Shown: positions 53,226 to 62,230 of the stretch, in pieces
Layout of the letters: every line of letters begins with the position of its first letter
Numbering within the stretch: the first letter of the stretch is position 1
DNA from: Proteobacteria bacterium UBA981
GTDB lineage: Bacteria > Pseudomonadota > Gammaproteobacteria > Ga0077536
DNA: 64,000 nucleotides
Assembly: GCA_002292285.1 (NCBI GenBank)
Contig: DBBP01000027.1
Location: 303,859-367,858 of the forward strand
Reading direction: 5' to 3'
Notes under the pieces: model-generated
Told to the model about the DNA's origin: nothing
The model's input: the letters and a program-made list of their open reading frames with translations, nothing else
Database searches by the model: none
Position numbers and translations under genes: made by a program

Positions 53226-54104
53226 ATGTTTGCACTCGAGTGCGAAATCTCTGTTGCCGAGTGGCCGCAATTCGAGGCGCTGCTGGAAGCGTTCGGCGCA
53301 CTCGCCATCACCCAGAGTGACGGCGATGTGGACGTTTTCGCCGAGCCCGATACGGTTGTCGAAACACCCTGGTCGCGCTTCAAAGCCGAGGCTTTATTTG
53401 CCGATATCGCCGAGGCCGACACCATTGAACAGGCCTTGCGTCAGGCGTTACCTGGCATTCAACTCGCGCGCCGTCCGATTGACGGAGAAGCGTGGGCTGA
53501 GCGCTGGAAAGAAGGCTGGACGCCCTTGTCGTTCTCGGGCGGCGTGTGCGTGTGTCCGAGCTGGCTGGAACCACCCCCGACGGCCCGCCATGTGGTGAGT
53601 CTCGATCCCGGTCAGGCCTTTGGCACGGGCAGCCACCAATCGACCGGCTTATGTATCGATTGGCTGGTTGCGCAGGCGCCGTTCGGCGATCGGACGCTGC
53701 TCGACTATGGCTGCGGTTCCGGGATTCTGGCGTTGGTTGCCGCGCGGCTCGGCGCGCGCAACATTAAAGCGGTCGATATCGATGCCAGGGCCGTGCTGGT
53801 AACACGCGAAAATATCGAACTCAATCACGCTCAGGATGACATCGAGGTGTCACTGCCTGGCGAGCTGGCCGCGACACCGGTGCAGATGCTGGTGGCGAAT
53901 ATCCTTCTCGGCCCGTTGTTGAAACTCGCGCCCGAATTCGTCGCGCGTGTGGCGCCCGGCGGGCACATTGCTATGGCCGGTCTGCTGCAAACCCAAATTG
54001 ATAGCGTCCTCGACGCCTACACGTCAGATTTTGAGTTTGAACCGGCGGTCGTGCGAGATGAATGGGCGCTGCTCGCGGGTCGCCGCCGACCCGCGCAGGC
54101 ATGA
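53226..54104 (+). CDS. prmA: Ribosomal protein L11 methyltransferase
   Basis: PrmA trimethylates L11. The 292-residue protein has the N-terminal substrate domain followed by LDPGQAFGTGSHQSTGLCIDWL, the SAM motif LLDYGCGSGILALVAARLGA and VANILLGPLLKLAPEF (the NxLxxPL motif). The accC-prmA pairing is conserved in gammaproteobacteria. The length is normal. Confidence 0.97.
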   Translation: MFALECEISVAEWPQFEALLEAFGALAITQSDGDVDVFAEPDTVVETPWSRFKAEALFADIAEADTIEQALRQALPGIQLARRPIDGEAWAERWKEGWTPLSFSGGVCVCPSWLEPPPTARHVVSLDPGQAFGTGSHQSTGLCIDWLVAQAPFGDRTLLDYGCGSGILALVAARLGARNIKAVDIDARAVLVTRENIELNHAQDDIEVSLPGELAATPVQMLVANILLGPLLKLAPEFVARVAPGGHIAMAGLLQTQIDSVLDAYTSDFEFEPAVVRDEWALLAGRRRPAQA

Positions 54105-54298
54105 ACGCCAGGCAGCGTGTGTAGTGCGCGAGAAGTAGCAGCGCGAGCACTGTTCCACCATAACGCAAGCCACTACGTTCACATTGCCCAAGGTCTTCGG
54201 TGCTATGTCTTGGCCGTGTGCTCTGAGTTCGGCGGCAACCTGAGACTTTTCCGACAGCCTGCTAGACTTTCGCCACCGACCTAGCGAGGACACTGGCT

Positions 54299-56077
54299 TT
54301 GATAACGCGATGCCCAAGTTGCCAGGCCTGGTTTCGGGTTCGTGCCGAACATCTGAGTGCGGCTTCGGGCTATGTCACCTGCGGCCAATGCGATACGGTT
54401 TTCAACGCCCTTGAAACGCTGGTCGAAGAGCGCGTGCCGCCCGTGCTGCAGAACGCTCCCGCTGCCGCGCCGCAAGCAAGTCCACAAACTGAGTTGTCGT
54501 CGTCCGCGCAAGCGGTCGAATCGCCGCCCGCGATATTGGCCGCCCAACCCCCGCCCGCAAGCACCGAAGCGTCTGCTGCCACGGCTACGATTGCGACCCC
54601 GAGCGAACCGGCGGCAACGCCGACAGACGAACCATCGCCATCGCCATCGCTCGCGTCCCCAGCGGCGCCACAGCCACCGGCTGCGCCTCGCCGCCCTTCC
54701 GACGCTGCGTTATCCGGCCAATCGGACGCCCGAATTTTGCCCAGCAACGCTACCTCTGCAAGCGCTTCGCCGGGCACTGCAACGACGACATCGAAACCAG
54801 CGCGTGACGCGCAAACGCAGACCGCACGATCGACACCAGCGCCCGCGCAGCACGACGATTCTGCGCAGGGTTCCGTGTCAACAACGCCACTCGCACCGGC
54901 AGTAGCCGCACCGCCCGCAACCGCGACACCCGCAGCAACCACCTCACCCGCCGGCACGAAACAGGTCGTTGACAGTGCGCCACCCGCAACCGAGCCAGGC
55001 GCAGGCACCCCAGCCCCGCTCGACTTACCCGAGCTGGTTCCCGACGCATCGCTCACGAAACCGGCCGCCGTCGCGATGCAAGCCGGGCACACGTCGCCTG
55101 ATGATCCCGCAGAGGACCTGCGTAAGTCAGAAACGTCCACCCCGCCCAGCGCAGCGTCGGTCCTAGCGGCCGGCGCGGGTACAGCGAGCGTCGGCGCGAC
55201 GGATTCAAATATCGACACTGCGCCGACGGATACCAGCATCAAGCCGGACGTCGAAGTAGCGCGTAAGGACGCCGAACACGCCGTCGACACGTTGGCCGCT
55301 GAAGCGTCGACAACCACCAGCTTTGACGAAGATCTCTTTGACGATTTCGATTTCGGGTCACCGCCAGATGACCCCAACGACAGCCCGGCTGCCCCGCCCG
55401 CTAAATCTGGTTCGACACTAAGCGCAGCCGATCACGCCATTCTTTTTACCGAACCCGGCAGTGATGGCGACGCGGAGCAGTCGAAAAATGATGTCCTTGC
55501 TGCGCCAGCCGAAGACGAGGTGGCGCAGGACTACACTGTACCGGATGCGGTTCCGGTAGCTCTCGAAGACGACCTGGCGGCGCTCGCCGGCGCACCACCA
55601 CCCCGCCCGGCACTCAGGGCACTATGGACGTTTGCAGCGCTGGTGCTACTGCTCCTTGGTGGTTCGCAAGCTGCGTTTGTATACCGCGCAGAAGTCATGC
55701 TCGCGGTGCCGGAAAGCACTGCGCTGTTTGCGCGCGTATGCGAGGAAATCAAATGCCGGGAAGATACGCCGGCGGTTTCGGCGGTGCAGTTGCTCGCCCG
55801 CGATGTCCGCGATCACCCGCAGTATCGCGAGGCCTTGCTGGTCAACGCGACCATCATCAACAATGGCGAGCGCGCCGAGCCCTATCCGATTATCGAATTG
55901 CGCTTGCACAACGGCGTCGGCGAGCTCGTCGGTGCGCGACGTTTTGCACCGGCGGAATATCTCGATGGCAGCATTGCACTTGAAAACGGCATGACGCCTG
56001 CGCAACCGGTGTTCGTGGTGATGGAACTCGGCGGCGACGCGACGCGTGCGACCAGTTTCGAGTTCACATTCTTGTAG
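54299..56077 (+). CDS. Zinc-ribbon and DUF3426 membrane protein with a long low-complexity linker
   Basis: The 592-residue protein uses a TTG start with GAGGA 8 bases upstream. It has an N-terminal zinc ribbon (CPSCQAWF...TCGQCDTVF, two CxxC pairs), then about 380 residues rich in alanine, proline, serine and threonine, becoming acidic near DEDLFDDFDFGSPPDD. One transmembrane helix (about 440-460) follows, then a C-terminal DUF3426 domain (VNATIINNGERAEPYPIIELRLHN). Homologues at this position next to prmA are usually much shorter. The linker is the unusual part. Function unknown. Confidence 0.85.
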   Translation: MITRCPSCQAWFRVRAEHLSAASGYVTCGQCDTVFNALETLVEERVPPVLQNAPAAAPQASPQTELSSSAQAVESPPAILAAQPPPASTEASAATATIATPSEPAATPTDEPSPSPSLASPAAPQPPAAPRRPSDAALSGQSDARILPSNATSASASPGTATTTSKPARDAQTQTARSTPAPAQHDDSAQGSVSTTPLAPAVAAPPATATPAATTSPAGTKQVVDSAPPATEPGAGTPAPLDLPELVPDASLTKPAAVAMQAGHTSPDDPAEDLRKSETSTPPSAASVLAAGAGTASVGATDSNIDTAPTDTSIKPDVEVARKDAEHAVDTLAAEASTTTSFDEDLFDDFDFGSPPDDPNDSPAAPPAKSGSTLSAADHAILFTEPGSDGDAEQSKNDVLAAPAEDEVAQDYTVPDAVPVALEDDLAALAGAPPPRPALRALWTFAALVLLLLGGSQAAFVYRAEVMLAVPESTALFARVCEEIKCREDTPAVSAVQLLARDVRDHPQYREALLVNATIINNGERAEPYPIIELRLHNGVGELVGARRFAPAEYLDGSIALENGMTPAQPVFVVMELGGDATRATSFEFTFL

Positions 56078-56439
56078 CACTCGCCAGGGTCAGCGGCAAT
56101 CACGGCAGTGCCGTGAGCAATATCATTCAACATCGCGGGACTGTCTCGAGACGATTGCATTACCCGAGCCGGCCAAATTGGCGCACGCGTGGGCAGCCAG
56201 ATCGCGGCCCGTCCGATAAAATTCAAAGGCTTGCCGAAGCTCTTCGGCCAGCCTGAGAAAAAAAACGTCCGGGGTTACCGGATACCCTTTCAGCCTGACC
56301 GCAATCTGGCTATTATCGAGCCCTCTCATCCATGCCCCGGGGGAACATTCGGGCATGGGTTGCCCGACGACACACCGCTTCGCAGCGAGGGTCTCTTCGC
56401 TGCGACGGGGTCTTTGAGACTTTGGCGATTGTTTCTGAC
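56078..56439. other. dusB-fis leader region with several hairpins
   Basis: No convincing gene. The region has CACGG/CCGTG at 56101-56115 just after the DUF3426 stop (possible terminator without a T run) and GCCGAAG/CTTCGGC at 56233-56248. Near dusB there are two perfect stems in tandem: CGGGCA/TGCCCG at 56350-56366 and TCGCAGCGA/TCGCTGCGA at 56380-56405. A small open frame on the minus strand (56123-56356) is not supported by any recognised motif. Confidence 0.55.
56350..56405 (+). promoter_or_regulatory. Tandem hairpins in the dusB-fis leader
   Basis: Two perfect inverted repeats (6-bp stem with 5-base loop; 9-bp stem with 8-base loop) end 34 bases before the dusB ATG. If transcribed they would form tandem RNA stem-loops and could tune expression of dusB and fis. 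No known RNA family is recognised. Confidence 0.35.
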
Positions 56440-57417
56440 ATGAATTTCGGTGATTTGCTTTCTCGACGGCCGCTTGCTCTGGCCCCGATGGCGGGTGTGA
56501 GCGATCGGCCGTTTCGCATGCTCTGCCGGCGCCTCGGTGCAGACTACGCCGTATCAGAAATGATCACCTCGCAGACCTCGTTGTGGTCGAGCCGCAAGAC
56601 CCGTACCCGACTGAACATGCACGCTGAACGCGGGCCGCTGATCATCCAAATCGCTGGTGCTGATCCGCACGCCATGGCAGACGCGGCACAACGAGCGGCG
56701 GCGCACGGCGCGGACGTTATCGACATCAACATGGGTTGCCCCGCCAAGAAAGTCTGCAAGCAACTGGCCGGCTCTGCGCTGTTGCGCGACGAACCGCTGG
56801 TCGCGGCGATTTTGAGCGCCGTCGTTAACGCCGTTGATATTCCTGTCACGCTGAAAACCCGTACCGGTTCGACGACCACGGAACGTAATGGCGTGGCGAT
56901 TGGACGCCTGGCTGAGAATTGCGGCATCAGCGCGCTGACCATGCACGGTCGCACCCGCGCGTGCGCTTTTCGCGGCACGGCTGAATACGACACTATCGCC
57001 GCAGTGAAACAGTCACTGAATATTCCGGTCGTTGCGAACGGCGATATCACCAGCGCCAGCGAGGCGCTCGCGGTCCTCGATTACACCGCCGCCGACGGCC
57101 TCATGATCGGCCGCGCGGCGCACGGCAATCCGTGGCTATTTGGTGAAATTAAGGCGGCTCTCGCCGGCCGCGCATGGCACGCACCAACCTGGCGCGAGCG
57201 CGTCGCGGTGATGCGTGAACATCTCGAAGGACTGCACGAACATTACGGCTGTGCGGCAGGTGTGCGCATTGCGCGCAAACATATTGGCTGGTATCTCGAC
57301 GGACTCAGTGACGGGCGTGCCTACAAGGCCAGATTTAACCGCCTCGAAGACACTGTTACACAACACCGCTTTCTCGACAGCCTTGATTGCGACATGACGT
57401 TGAAAGCAGCGGCATGA
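56440..57417 (+). CDS. dusB: tRNA-dihydrouridine synthase B
   Basis: DusB is a flavoenzyme that reduces uridine 17 of tRNA. From the ATG at 56440 it is 325 residues. It starts NFGDLLSRRPLALAPMAGVSDRPFR and has IDINMGCPAKKVCKQLAGSALL with the catalytic cysteine, TMHGRTRACAFRGTAEYD and GLMIGRAAHGNPWLF. It overlaps fis by 4 bases in the classic dusB-fis operon. Open frame further upstream (to 56332) runs through the leader hairpins and is rejected. Confidence 0.97.
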   Translation: MNFGDLLSRRPLALAPMAGVSDRPFRMLCRRLGADYAVSEMITSQTSLWSSRKTRTRLNMHAERGPLIIQIAGADPHAMADAAQRAAAHGADVIDINMGCPAKKVCKQLAGSALLRDEPLVAAILSAVVNAVDIPVTLKTRTGSTTTERNGVAIGRLAENCGISALTMHGRTRACAFRGTAEYDTIAAVKQSLNIPVVANGDITSASEALAVLDYTAADGLMIGRAAHGNPWLFGEIKAALAGRAWHAPTWRERVAVMREHLEGLHEHYGCAAGVRIARKHIGWYLDGLSDGRAYKARFNRLEDTVTQHRFLDSLDCDMTLKAAA

Positions 57418-57674
57418 CAGCACCTAAACAAAAGCGCGCGCACGAACCGCTGTGTGAGATGGTGACCCAATCGCTCGATCGCTACTTCGAAGATCTGAAC
57501 GGTGAACCTGCCGTTGAACTTTACGATCTGGTCATCTCGCAGGTCGAACGTCCCCTGCTCGAAATCGCATTGCGCGAAACCCGCGGCAATGTTTCACGTG
57601 CCGCACAAATGCTCGGCATGAATCGCGCCACCCTGCGCAAACGATTGCAAAAATACGGCCTCAATACAAAATAA
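57414..57674 (+). CDS. fis: DNA-binding protein Fis
   Basis: Fis is the nucleoid protein that bends DNA and activates rRNA promoters. From the ATG at 57414 it is 86 residues, shorter than the 98 of E. coli at the N-terminus as in Pseudomonas. It shows the four-helix core LYDLVISQVERPLLEIALRETRGNVSRAAQMLGMNRATLRKRL-type, with the helix-turn-helix at the end. It is translationally coupled to dusB and abuts purH. Confidence 0.97.
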   Translation: MTAPKQKRAHEPLCEMVTQSLDRYFEDLNGEPAVELYDLVISQVERPLLEIALRETRGNVSRAAQMLGMNRATLRKRLQKYGLNTK

Positions 57675-59255
57675 ATGGTTGCACCACCATCTTCGCCCGC
57701 GGCTTGGGCATTAATCAGCGTTTCGGATAAACAAGGCATAGAAGGACTCGCGCGCGGCCTCATCGCGCACGGTTTCGGCGTGCTCTCGACCGGCGGTTCG
57801 GCAAAACTGCTGCGCGACGCCGGCCTTGAAGTTCGCGATGTTTCCGAACACACCGGCCTGGCGGAAATGATGGACGGCCGCGTGAAGACTCTGCACCCCA
57901 AAGTGCACGGCGGCATTCTGGCGCGCCGCGGTACCGACGACGCTGTGATGCATGAGCACGGTATCGAGGCCATCGATCTCGTTATCGTCAATCTCTATCC
58001 GTTTGAGCAAACCGTCGCACGCGCCGATTGCAGCCTCGACGAGGCAATTGAGAATATCGACATCGGCGGGCCGGCCATGCTGCGCGCGGCAGCGAAGAAT
58101 CACGCGTACGTCTCAGTCGTTTGCGATCCAGGCGATTACCCGGACATTCTCGATGAACTCGAAAAGGCTGGTGAAGTCAGCGCCGCAACCCGCTACCGAC
58201 TGGCGACCAAAGCCTACGCGCATACTGCGCATTACGACCATGCCATCAGCACCTACCTGGCCGCCCGCGCTGGTGACGCTGACGAGACCTTCCCAGCCCA
58301 GCTCGATGTGCGCGTTACCCGTCGCCAGCTGCTGCGCTATGGCGAGAACCCGCACCAGCAAGCCGCCTTTTATGTTGATGCTGCGCCGCCTGCGGCAACG
58401 CTCGCAACCGCCGAACAAATCCAGGGCAAAGAACTGTCCTACAACAATATTGCCGACACCGATGCTGCACTCGATTGCGTGCGTTCTTTCCAGGACCCCG
58501 CGTGTTGCATCGTTAAGCACGCCAATCCGTGTGGTGTAGCCGAGGCACAGGATTTAGCGAGCGCCTACGAGCTGGCCTATGCGACCGATCCGACGTCAGC
58601 GTTTGGCGGCATCATCGCGTTCAATCGCACGCTGGATGGCACGCTCGCCAGCGCCATCATTGACCGTCAATTCGTCGAAGTGATTATCGCGCCGAGCATC
58701 GATGACACGGCTCGCGAGGTATTAAAGGCAAAACAGAACGTCCGCGTGCTCGTGACTGGCGAATGGCCGCAAGCCCCTGTGCGCCAACTCGAATTTAAAC
58801 GCGTCATGGGTGGCCTGCTGGTACAGGACCGCGACTTCAATGCGCAGATCACCACAGCAAGTAGCCTGAAAACGGTGAGCAAACGCGCGCCTAGCGCCGA
58901 CGAGTTACGCGACCTGCTGTTCGCCTGGCGCGTCGCCGCCTGCGTGAAGTCGAACGCGATAGTCTACGCACGCGACCGCCGCACCATCGGTGTCGGCGCC
59001 GGCCAGATGAGTCGCGTGTACTCCGCGCGCATCGCCGCGATCAAAGCCGGCGATGAGGGACTTGAAGTGGCGGGATCGGTGATGGCATCTGATGCGTTCT
59101 TCCCATTTCGTGACGGGATTGATTCGGCGGCAGAAGTCGGTATCCGGGCGGTGATTCAGCCAGGCGGTTCGATGCGGGATGAAGAAGTGATCGCCGCGGC
59201 CGACGAGCATGACATGGCGATGGTGTTTACCAATGAACGACACTTTCGCCACTAA
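57675..59255 (+). CDS. purH: Bifunctional AICAR formyltransferase/IMP cyclohydrolase
   Basis: PurH catalyses the last two steps of IMP synthesis. The 526-residue protein starts with the cyclohydrolase domain (ALISVSDKQGIEGLARGL, GRVKTLHPKVHGGILARR). It continues with the formyltransferase domain, which has KHANPCGVAEA with the catalytic histidine, TSAFGGIIAFNR and the GAGQMSRV motif, and ends FTNERHFRH. It starts at the base after the fis stop, and purD follows 340 bases later. Confidence 0.98.
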   Translation: MVAPPSSPAAWALISVSDKQGIEGLARGLIAHGFGVLSTGGSAKLLRDAGLEVRDVSEHTGLAEMMDGRVKTLHPKVHGGILARRGTDDAVMHEHGIEAIDLVIVNLYPFEQTVARADCSLDEAIENIDIGGPAMLRAAAKNHAYVSVVCDPGDYPDILDELEKAGEVSAATRYRLATKAYAHTAHYDHAISTYLAARAGDADETFPAQLDVRVTRRQLLRYGENPHQQAAFYVDAAPPAATLATAEQIQGKELSYNNIADTDAALDCVRSFQDPACCIVKHANPCGVAEAQDLASAYELAYATDPTSAFGGIIAFNRTLDGTLASAIIDRQFVEVIIAPSIDDTAREVLKAKQNVRVLVTGEWPQAPVRQLEFKRVMGGLLVQDRDFNAQITTASSLKTVSKRAPSADELRDLLFAWRVAACVKSNAIVYARDRRTIGVGAGQMSRVYSARIAAIKAGDEGLEVAGSVMASDAFFPFRDGIDSAAEVGIRAVIQPGGSMRDEEVIAAADEHDMAMVFTNERHFRH

Positions 59256-59595
59256 TCGAGCCTAAACCTCCTGTGCGCGCACATGACGGCGTTAAAAATA
59301 CTTTCTCAATGCTCACTTACTTTATGTAAGCTGCGCTTGAGAAAGCAATTTCGCCTAGTCCTGCACGCGCACAGAAGGTTTATCTCTCGATTAGAATCGG
59401 GCTAAACGACGCGTACCGGCACATGGCGGCCTAATAAACAGCCCTTAACATTCACGGACGCCGAATCGCTGGAGTGCATCAATAGTTGGGTAGCAGCGAT
59501 ACCTTCGGCTTCTTTTTATATTTCAGCCAGGGCAGTCGCAACGGGTCCGTTGTGCCCCATTTCGTGCCCAGCCTGAATTAGCAACAGAGCTATCT
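59256..59595. other. purH-purD intergenic region
   Basis: No gene was found. The first third is occupied by a long near-palindrome (59271-59374). The rest has a T-rich -10-like TATATT at 59517-59522 without a good -35. purD therefore may depend on its own promoter here or on readthrough past the hairpin. Confidence 0.6.
59271..59374. repeat. 104-base near-palindromic element
   Basis: Two arms of about 49 bases face each other around a 5-base centre TTTAT. Paired blocks are CTGTGCGCG with its complement at the outer ends, GGCG with CGCC, CTTTCTCAA with TTGAGAAAG, and CTTAC with GTAAG at the centre. Only short internal mismatches separate these blocks. This could be an RNA hairpin (purH terminator or processing site) or a mobile palindromic unit. 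No second copy was noticed in this window. Confidence 0.8.
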
Positions 59596-60879
59596 ATGAA
59601 AGTACTGATCATTGGCGGCGGTGGTCGTGAGCACGCACTGGCATGGAAGTGTGCGTTGTCCGAGCAGGTCACGGAAGTGATCTGCGCGCCTGGTAATGCG
59701 GGTACTGCGCGCGAACCCGGTGTACGTAATGTTGCGATCGCCGCAGAAGACATCGAAGCGTTGGTCGAGTTCGCAGCCGCTGAACAAATCGGCCTGACAA
59801 TTGTTGGGCCCGAAGCACCGCTCGCCGCGGGTGTTGTTGACGTCTTCCGTGCACAGGATCTCCATTGTTTCGGGCCTACCGAAGCGGCAGCTGTACTCGA
59901 AGCATCAAAGTCATACTGCAAAGATTTTCTCAAACGCCACAACATCCCTACTGCTACTTACGAAAAGTTCGCGGATCTTGATAAAGCGCTGAGCCACCTC
60001 GAAACCTGCACTATCCCGATTGTGATCAAGGCCGATGGGCTTGCGGCCGGTAAAGGCGTGGTTGTTGCTACAACACGAGACGAAGCCGTCGCCGCCGCCC
60101 GCGCGATGCTCGGCGACCATGCTTTCGGAGAGGCTGGCGCGCGCATCGTCGTTGAGGAATTCCTGGCCGGCGAAGAGGCGAGTTTCATCTGCATGTGCGA
60201 CGCCGACACCGCTATACCATTTGCCAGCTCACAAGATCATAAAGCGCGCGACGATGGCGACCGCGGCCCGAATACCGGCGGCATGGGCGCGTATTCACCT
60301 GCACCGATTATCGATGACGCCATGCAAGCCACGATTATGCGCACGGTAATCGAACCCACACTCGCAGGTATGCGGAAAGACGGCCGACCCTACGGCGGGT
60401 TTCTTTATGCGGGCCTCATGATCGGCGCGGATGGTGTACCGAAAGTGCTGGAGTTCAATTGCCGTTTTGGTGATCCGGAAACGCAACCGATCATGATGCG
60501 CATGAAAACCGACTTGGTCGGAGCCTGCCTCGCGGTGCTCGACGGCAACGCGAGCAAGGTGGTGCTTGAATTCGATACTCGCGCGGCACTCGGGGTCGTA
60601 CTTGCCGCCGGCGGGTACCCCGCAGACTACGCTAAAGGTGCCGTTATCCACGGTCTCGACGGCGACAGCGAGAGCGCACGTATTTTCCACGCGGGTACGG
60701 CGCTCAATGATTCCGGATGCGTTACCAGCGGCGGGCGCGTGCTGTGTGTCGTTGGCCTTGGCGACAGTGTCAGCGAAGCGCAGCGGCGAGCGTATGCGCG
60801 CGTTGACCAAGTCCACTGGGATGGCATGTTCTGTCGACGCGATATCGGCTATCGAGCGGTGGCGCGTGAGTCCGAATAA
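59596..60879 (+). CDS. purD: Phosphoribosylamine-glycine ligase
   Basis: PurD makes glycinamide ribonucleotide in purine synthesis. The 427-residue ATP-grasp protein starts KVLIIGGGGREHALAWKCA. It has GPEAPLAAGVVD, IVIKADGLAAGKGVVVA, SSQDHKARDDGDRGPNTGGMGAYSP and EFNCRFGDPETQP, all diagnostic. It ends only 4 bases from the stop of the convergent integron integrase gene. Confidence 0.98.
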   Translation: MKVLIIGGGGREHALAWKCALSEQVTEVICAPGNAGTAREPGVRNVAIAAEDIEALVEFAAAEQIGLTIVGPEAPLAAGVVDVFRAQDLHCFGPTEAAAVLEASKSYCKDFLKRHNIPTATYEKFADLDKALSHLETCTIPIVIKADGLAAGKGVVVATTRDEAVAAARAMLGDHAFGEAGARIVVEEFLAGEEASFICMCDADTAIPFASSQDHKARDDGDRGPNTGGMGAYSPAPIIDDAMQATIMRTVIEPTLAGMRKDGRPYGGFLYAGLMIGADGVPKVLEFNCRFGDPETQPIMMRMKTDLVGACLAVLDGNASKVVLEFDTRAALGVVLAAGGYPADYAKGAVIHGLDGDSESARIFHAGTALNDSGCVTSGGRVLCVVGLGDSVSEAQRRAYARVDQVHWDGMFCRRDIGYRAVARESE

Positions 60880-60883
60880 ACAA

Positions 60884-61933
60884 TCATTCGCGGCCCGTGG
60901 GAAAGCCAGGATGATCGGGTTCGCTATCGTCCGAATACGGCGTGTCATCGCTGGGCGGCAATCCAAGGATTGATCCCAGCGGGCTTTTCACCGCAAACCC
61001 ACCGCGCTTGATGACGTGGGTATAGATTTGCGTGGTGGAAACATCCGCGTGCCCCAGTTGTTCCTGAACGGTACGAATATCTGCGCCCCGCTCGAGCAGA
61101 TGAGTTGCAAACGTGTGTCGAAGGGTGTGGCAGCTGATACGCGTATCCAGTCCAACTTTAAGCACCGCGTTTCGCAAGGCCTTACGCATCGCAGAGTCGT
61201 GGATGTGATGGCGTCGTTCCAACCCGGAGCGCGGATCGACGGTCAATTTGTTCGCAGAAAACACGTACTGCCACGGCCACTCGATACCTGCTGTCGGATA
61301 CTTTCTCGACAACGCATAGGGTAGGTAGACGCCAACAACGCCATTGTTGCGATCGCGCTCCCAGAGGATTCGGCGTTTCGCCAAATGGCTTCTGAGCGGG
61401 ACAACGAGTTCGTCGGCGAGGGTCACCACCCGATCTTTTGCGCCTTTTCCGTCGCGAATCAACAAACAACGATGGCCGAAATCAATATCCCCGACGCGCA
61501 GCCTCAACGCTTCCATGACGCGAAGCCCTGACCCGTAGAGCAAACACGCGATTAACCAGTAGTCGCCCTCAACCGCACGCAGCACGATGGAAATCTCGTG
61601 TTCAGACAAGACTCGGGGTAGGCGTTGCGATTGCTTGGCCCTGGTGATATTCCTCATCTCGCCAAGAGGCCGGTCGAGCACGTTCGAATACATGAAGCTT
61701 AAGGCGTTGAGGGCCTGGTTCTGAGTGCTCGAGGCAACTTCGCGCTCAACCGCAAGGTAAGTCAGGAACCGGGAAACTTCTTCCTCCCCCAGGTCACGCG
61801 GATGCGCGTAGTCATGGAATCGAATAAATCGTCGAATCCAGTCAACGTAAGCCTTTTCTGTGCGGATCGAATAGTGGCGGACACGAATTGCATCGCGAAC
61901 TTCGTCGAGAAAGGCGGATCGTCCTGATCCCAT
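60884..61933 (-). CDS. intI: Integron integrase (tyrosine recombinase)
   Basis: IntI recombines attI and attC to capture cassettes. The 349-residue protein has the SAM-like N-terminal domain (YSIRTEKAYVDWIRRFIRFH) and the catalytic set R138 (GSGLRVME), H269-R272 (CHTLRHTFATH), H295 (LGHAD) and Y304 (TTQIYTHV). The extra patch at about residues 205-240 (PYALSRKYPTAGIEWPWQYVFSA) separates IntI from XerC/XerD. AAGGAGG lies 6 bases before the ATG. The C-terminal tail beyond Y304 is longer than usual. All key residues are intact. Confidence 0.95.
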   Translation of the reverse strand: MGSGRSAFLDEVRDAIRVRHYSIRTEKAYVDWIRRFIRFHDYAHPRDLGEEEVSRFLTYLAVEREVASSTQNQALNALSFMYSNVLDRPLGEMRNITRAKQSQRLPRVLSEHEISIVLRAVEGDYWLIACLLYGSGLRVMEALRLRVGDIDFGHRCLLIRDGKGAKDRVVTLADELVVPLRSHLAKRRILWERDRNNGVVGVYLPYALSRKYPTAGIEWPWQYVFSANKLTVDPRSGLERRHHIHDSAMRKALRNAVLKVGLDTRISCHTLRHTFATHLLERGADIRTVQEQLGHADVSTTQIYTHVIKRGGFAVKSPLGSILGLPPSDDTPYSDDSEPDHPGFPTGRE

Positions 61934-61978
61934 GGCATGCCTCCTTGCATAAACCCACGTCTAAAACGGAGCCTACGT

Positions 61979-62030
61979 GGTAATCGTTTTCGGCACAATT
62001 GAGAAACCGTGCCAATGGCACGCTATTACC
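61979..62030. repeat. Nested inverted repeats upstream of intI
   Basis: GGTAAT (61979-61984) pairs with ATTACC (62025-62030) and, inside it, GGCAC (61992-61996) pairs with GTGCC (62009-62013). A further CCACGT/ACGTGG pair lies at 61955-61980. These could be IntI-binding repeats of attI or an operator for intI. I found no clear LexA box. Confidence 0.4.
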
Positions 62031-62075
62031 GAGCCCAAACCCCAACGAAAAACCGCGATCCACCCCAAGTTCCGT

Positions 62076-62105
62076 TTGACAGCATAGACTTACAACAGCT
62101 ATACG
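62076..62105 (+). promoter_or_regulatory. Candidate cassette promoter (Pc)
   Basis: A perfect -35 TTGACA and TATACG (4 of 6) with an 18-base spacer read toward the cassettes, about 100 bases before the attI crossover. The position and direction are those expected of an integron Pc. Confidence 0.5.
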
Positions 62106-62206
62106 AAACCAACGCCAACAAAAAGAGACCGGATTAGTGTTCCAACGTCCCGCTTTAGCCCGAACCAAAGTTCGCTCTGACCCGTGCTACAAGAACGCTA
62201 CTAGCT

Positions 62207-62213
62207 GTTAGAT
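62207..62213 (+). promoter_or_regulatory. attI crossover core GTTAGAT
   Basis: GTTAGAT fits the GTTRRRY core and lies 17 bases before the first cassette ORF and about 275 bases from intI. Recombination would join the first cassette here. The full extent of attI is not defined. Confidence 0.65.
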
Positions 62214-62230
62214 TTTTCGACATCTCATAG

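Noticed and set aside
54370..55377. Long antisense open frame opposite the DUF3426 linker
   Set aside because: It is a mirror of the GC-rich repetitive linker (alanine/glycine/serine/valine-rich) and has no domain.
56123..56356. 77-codon open frame on the minus strand before dusB
   Set aside because: No recognised motif or ribosome site, and it overlaps hairpins that read better as dusB leader.
61934..62206. LexA box controlling intI
   Set aside because: No CTGT-N8-ACAG match was found in front of the integrase gene by eye.
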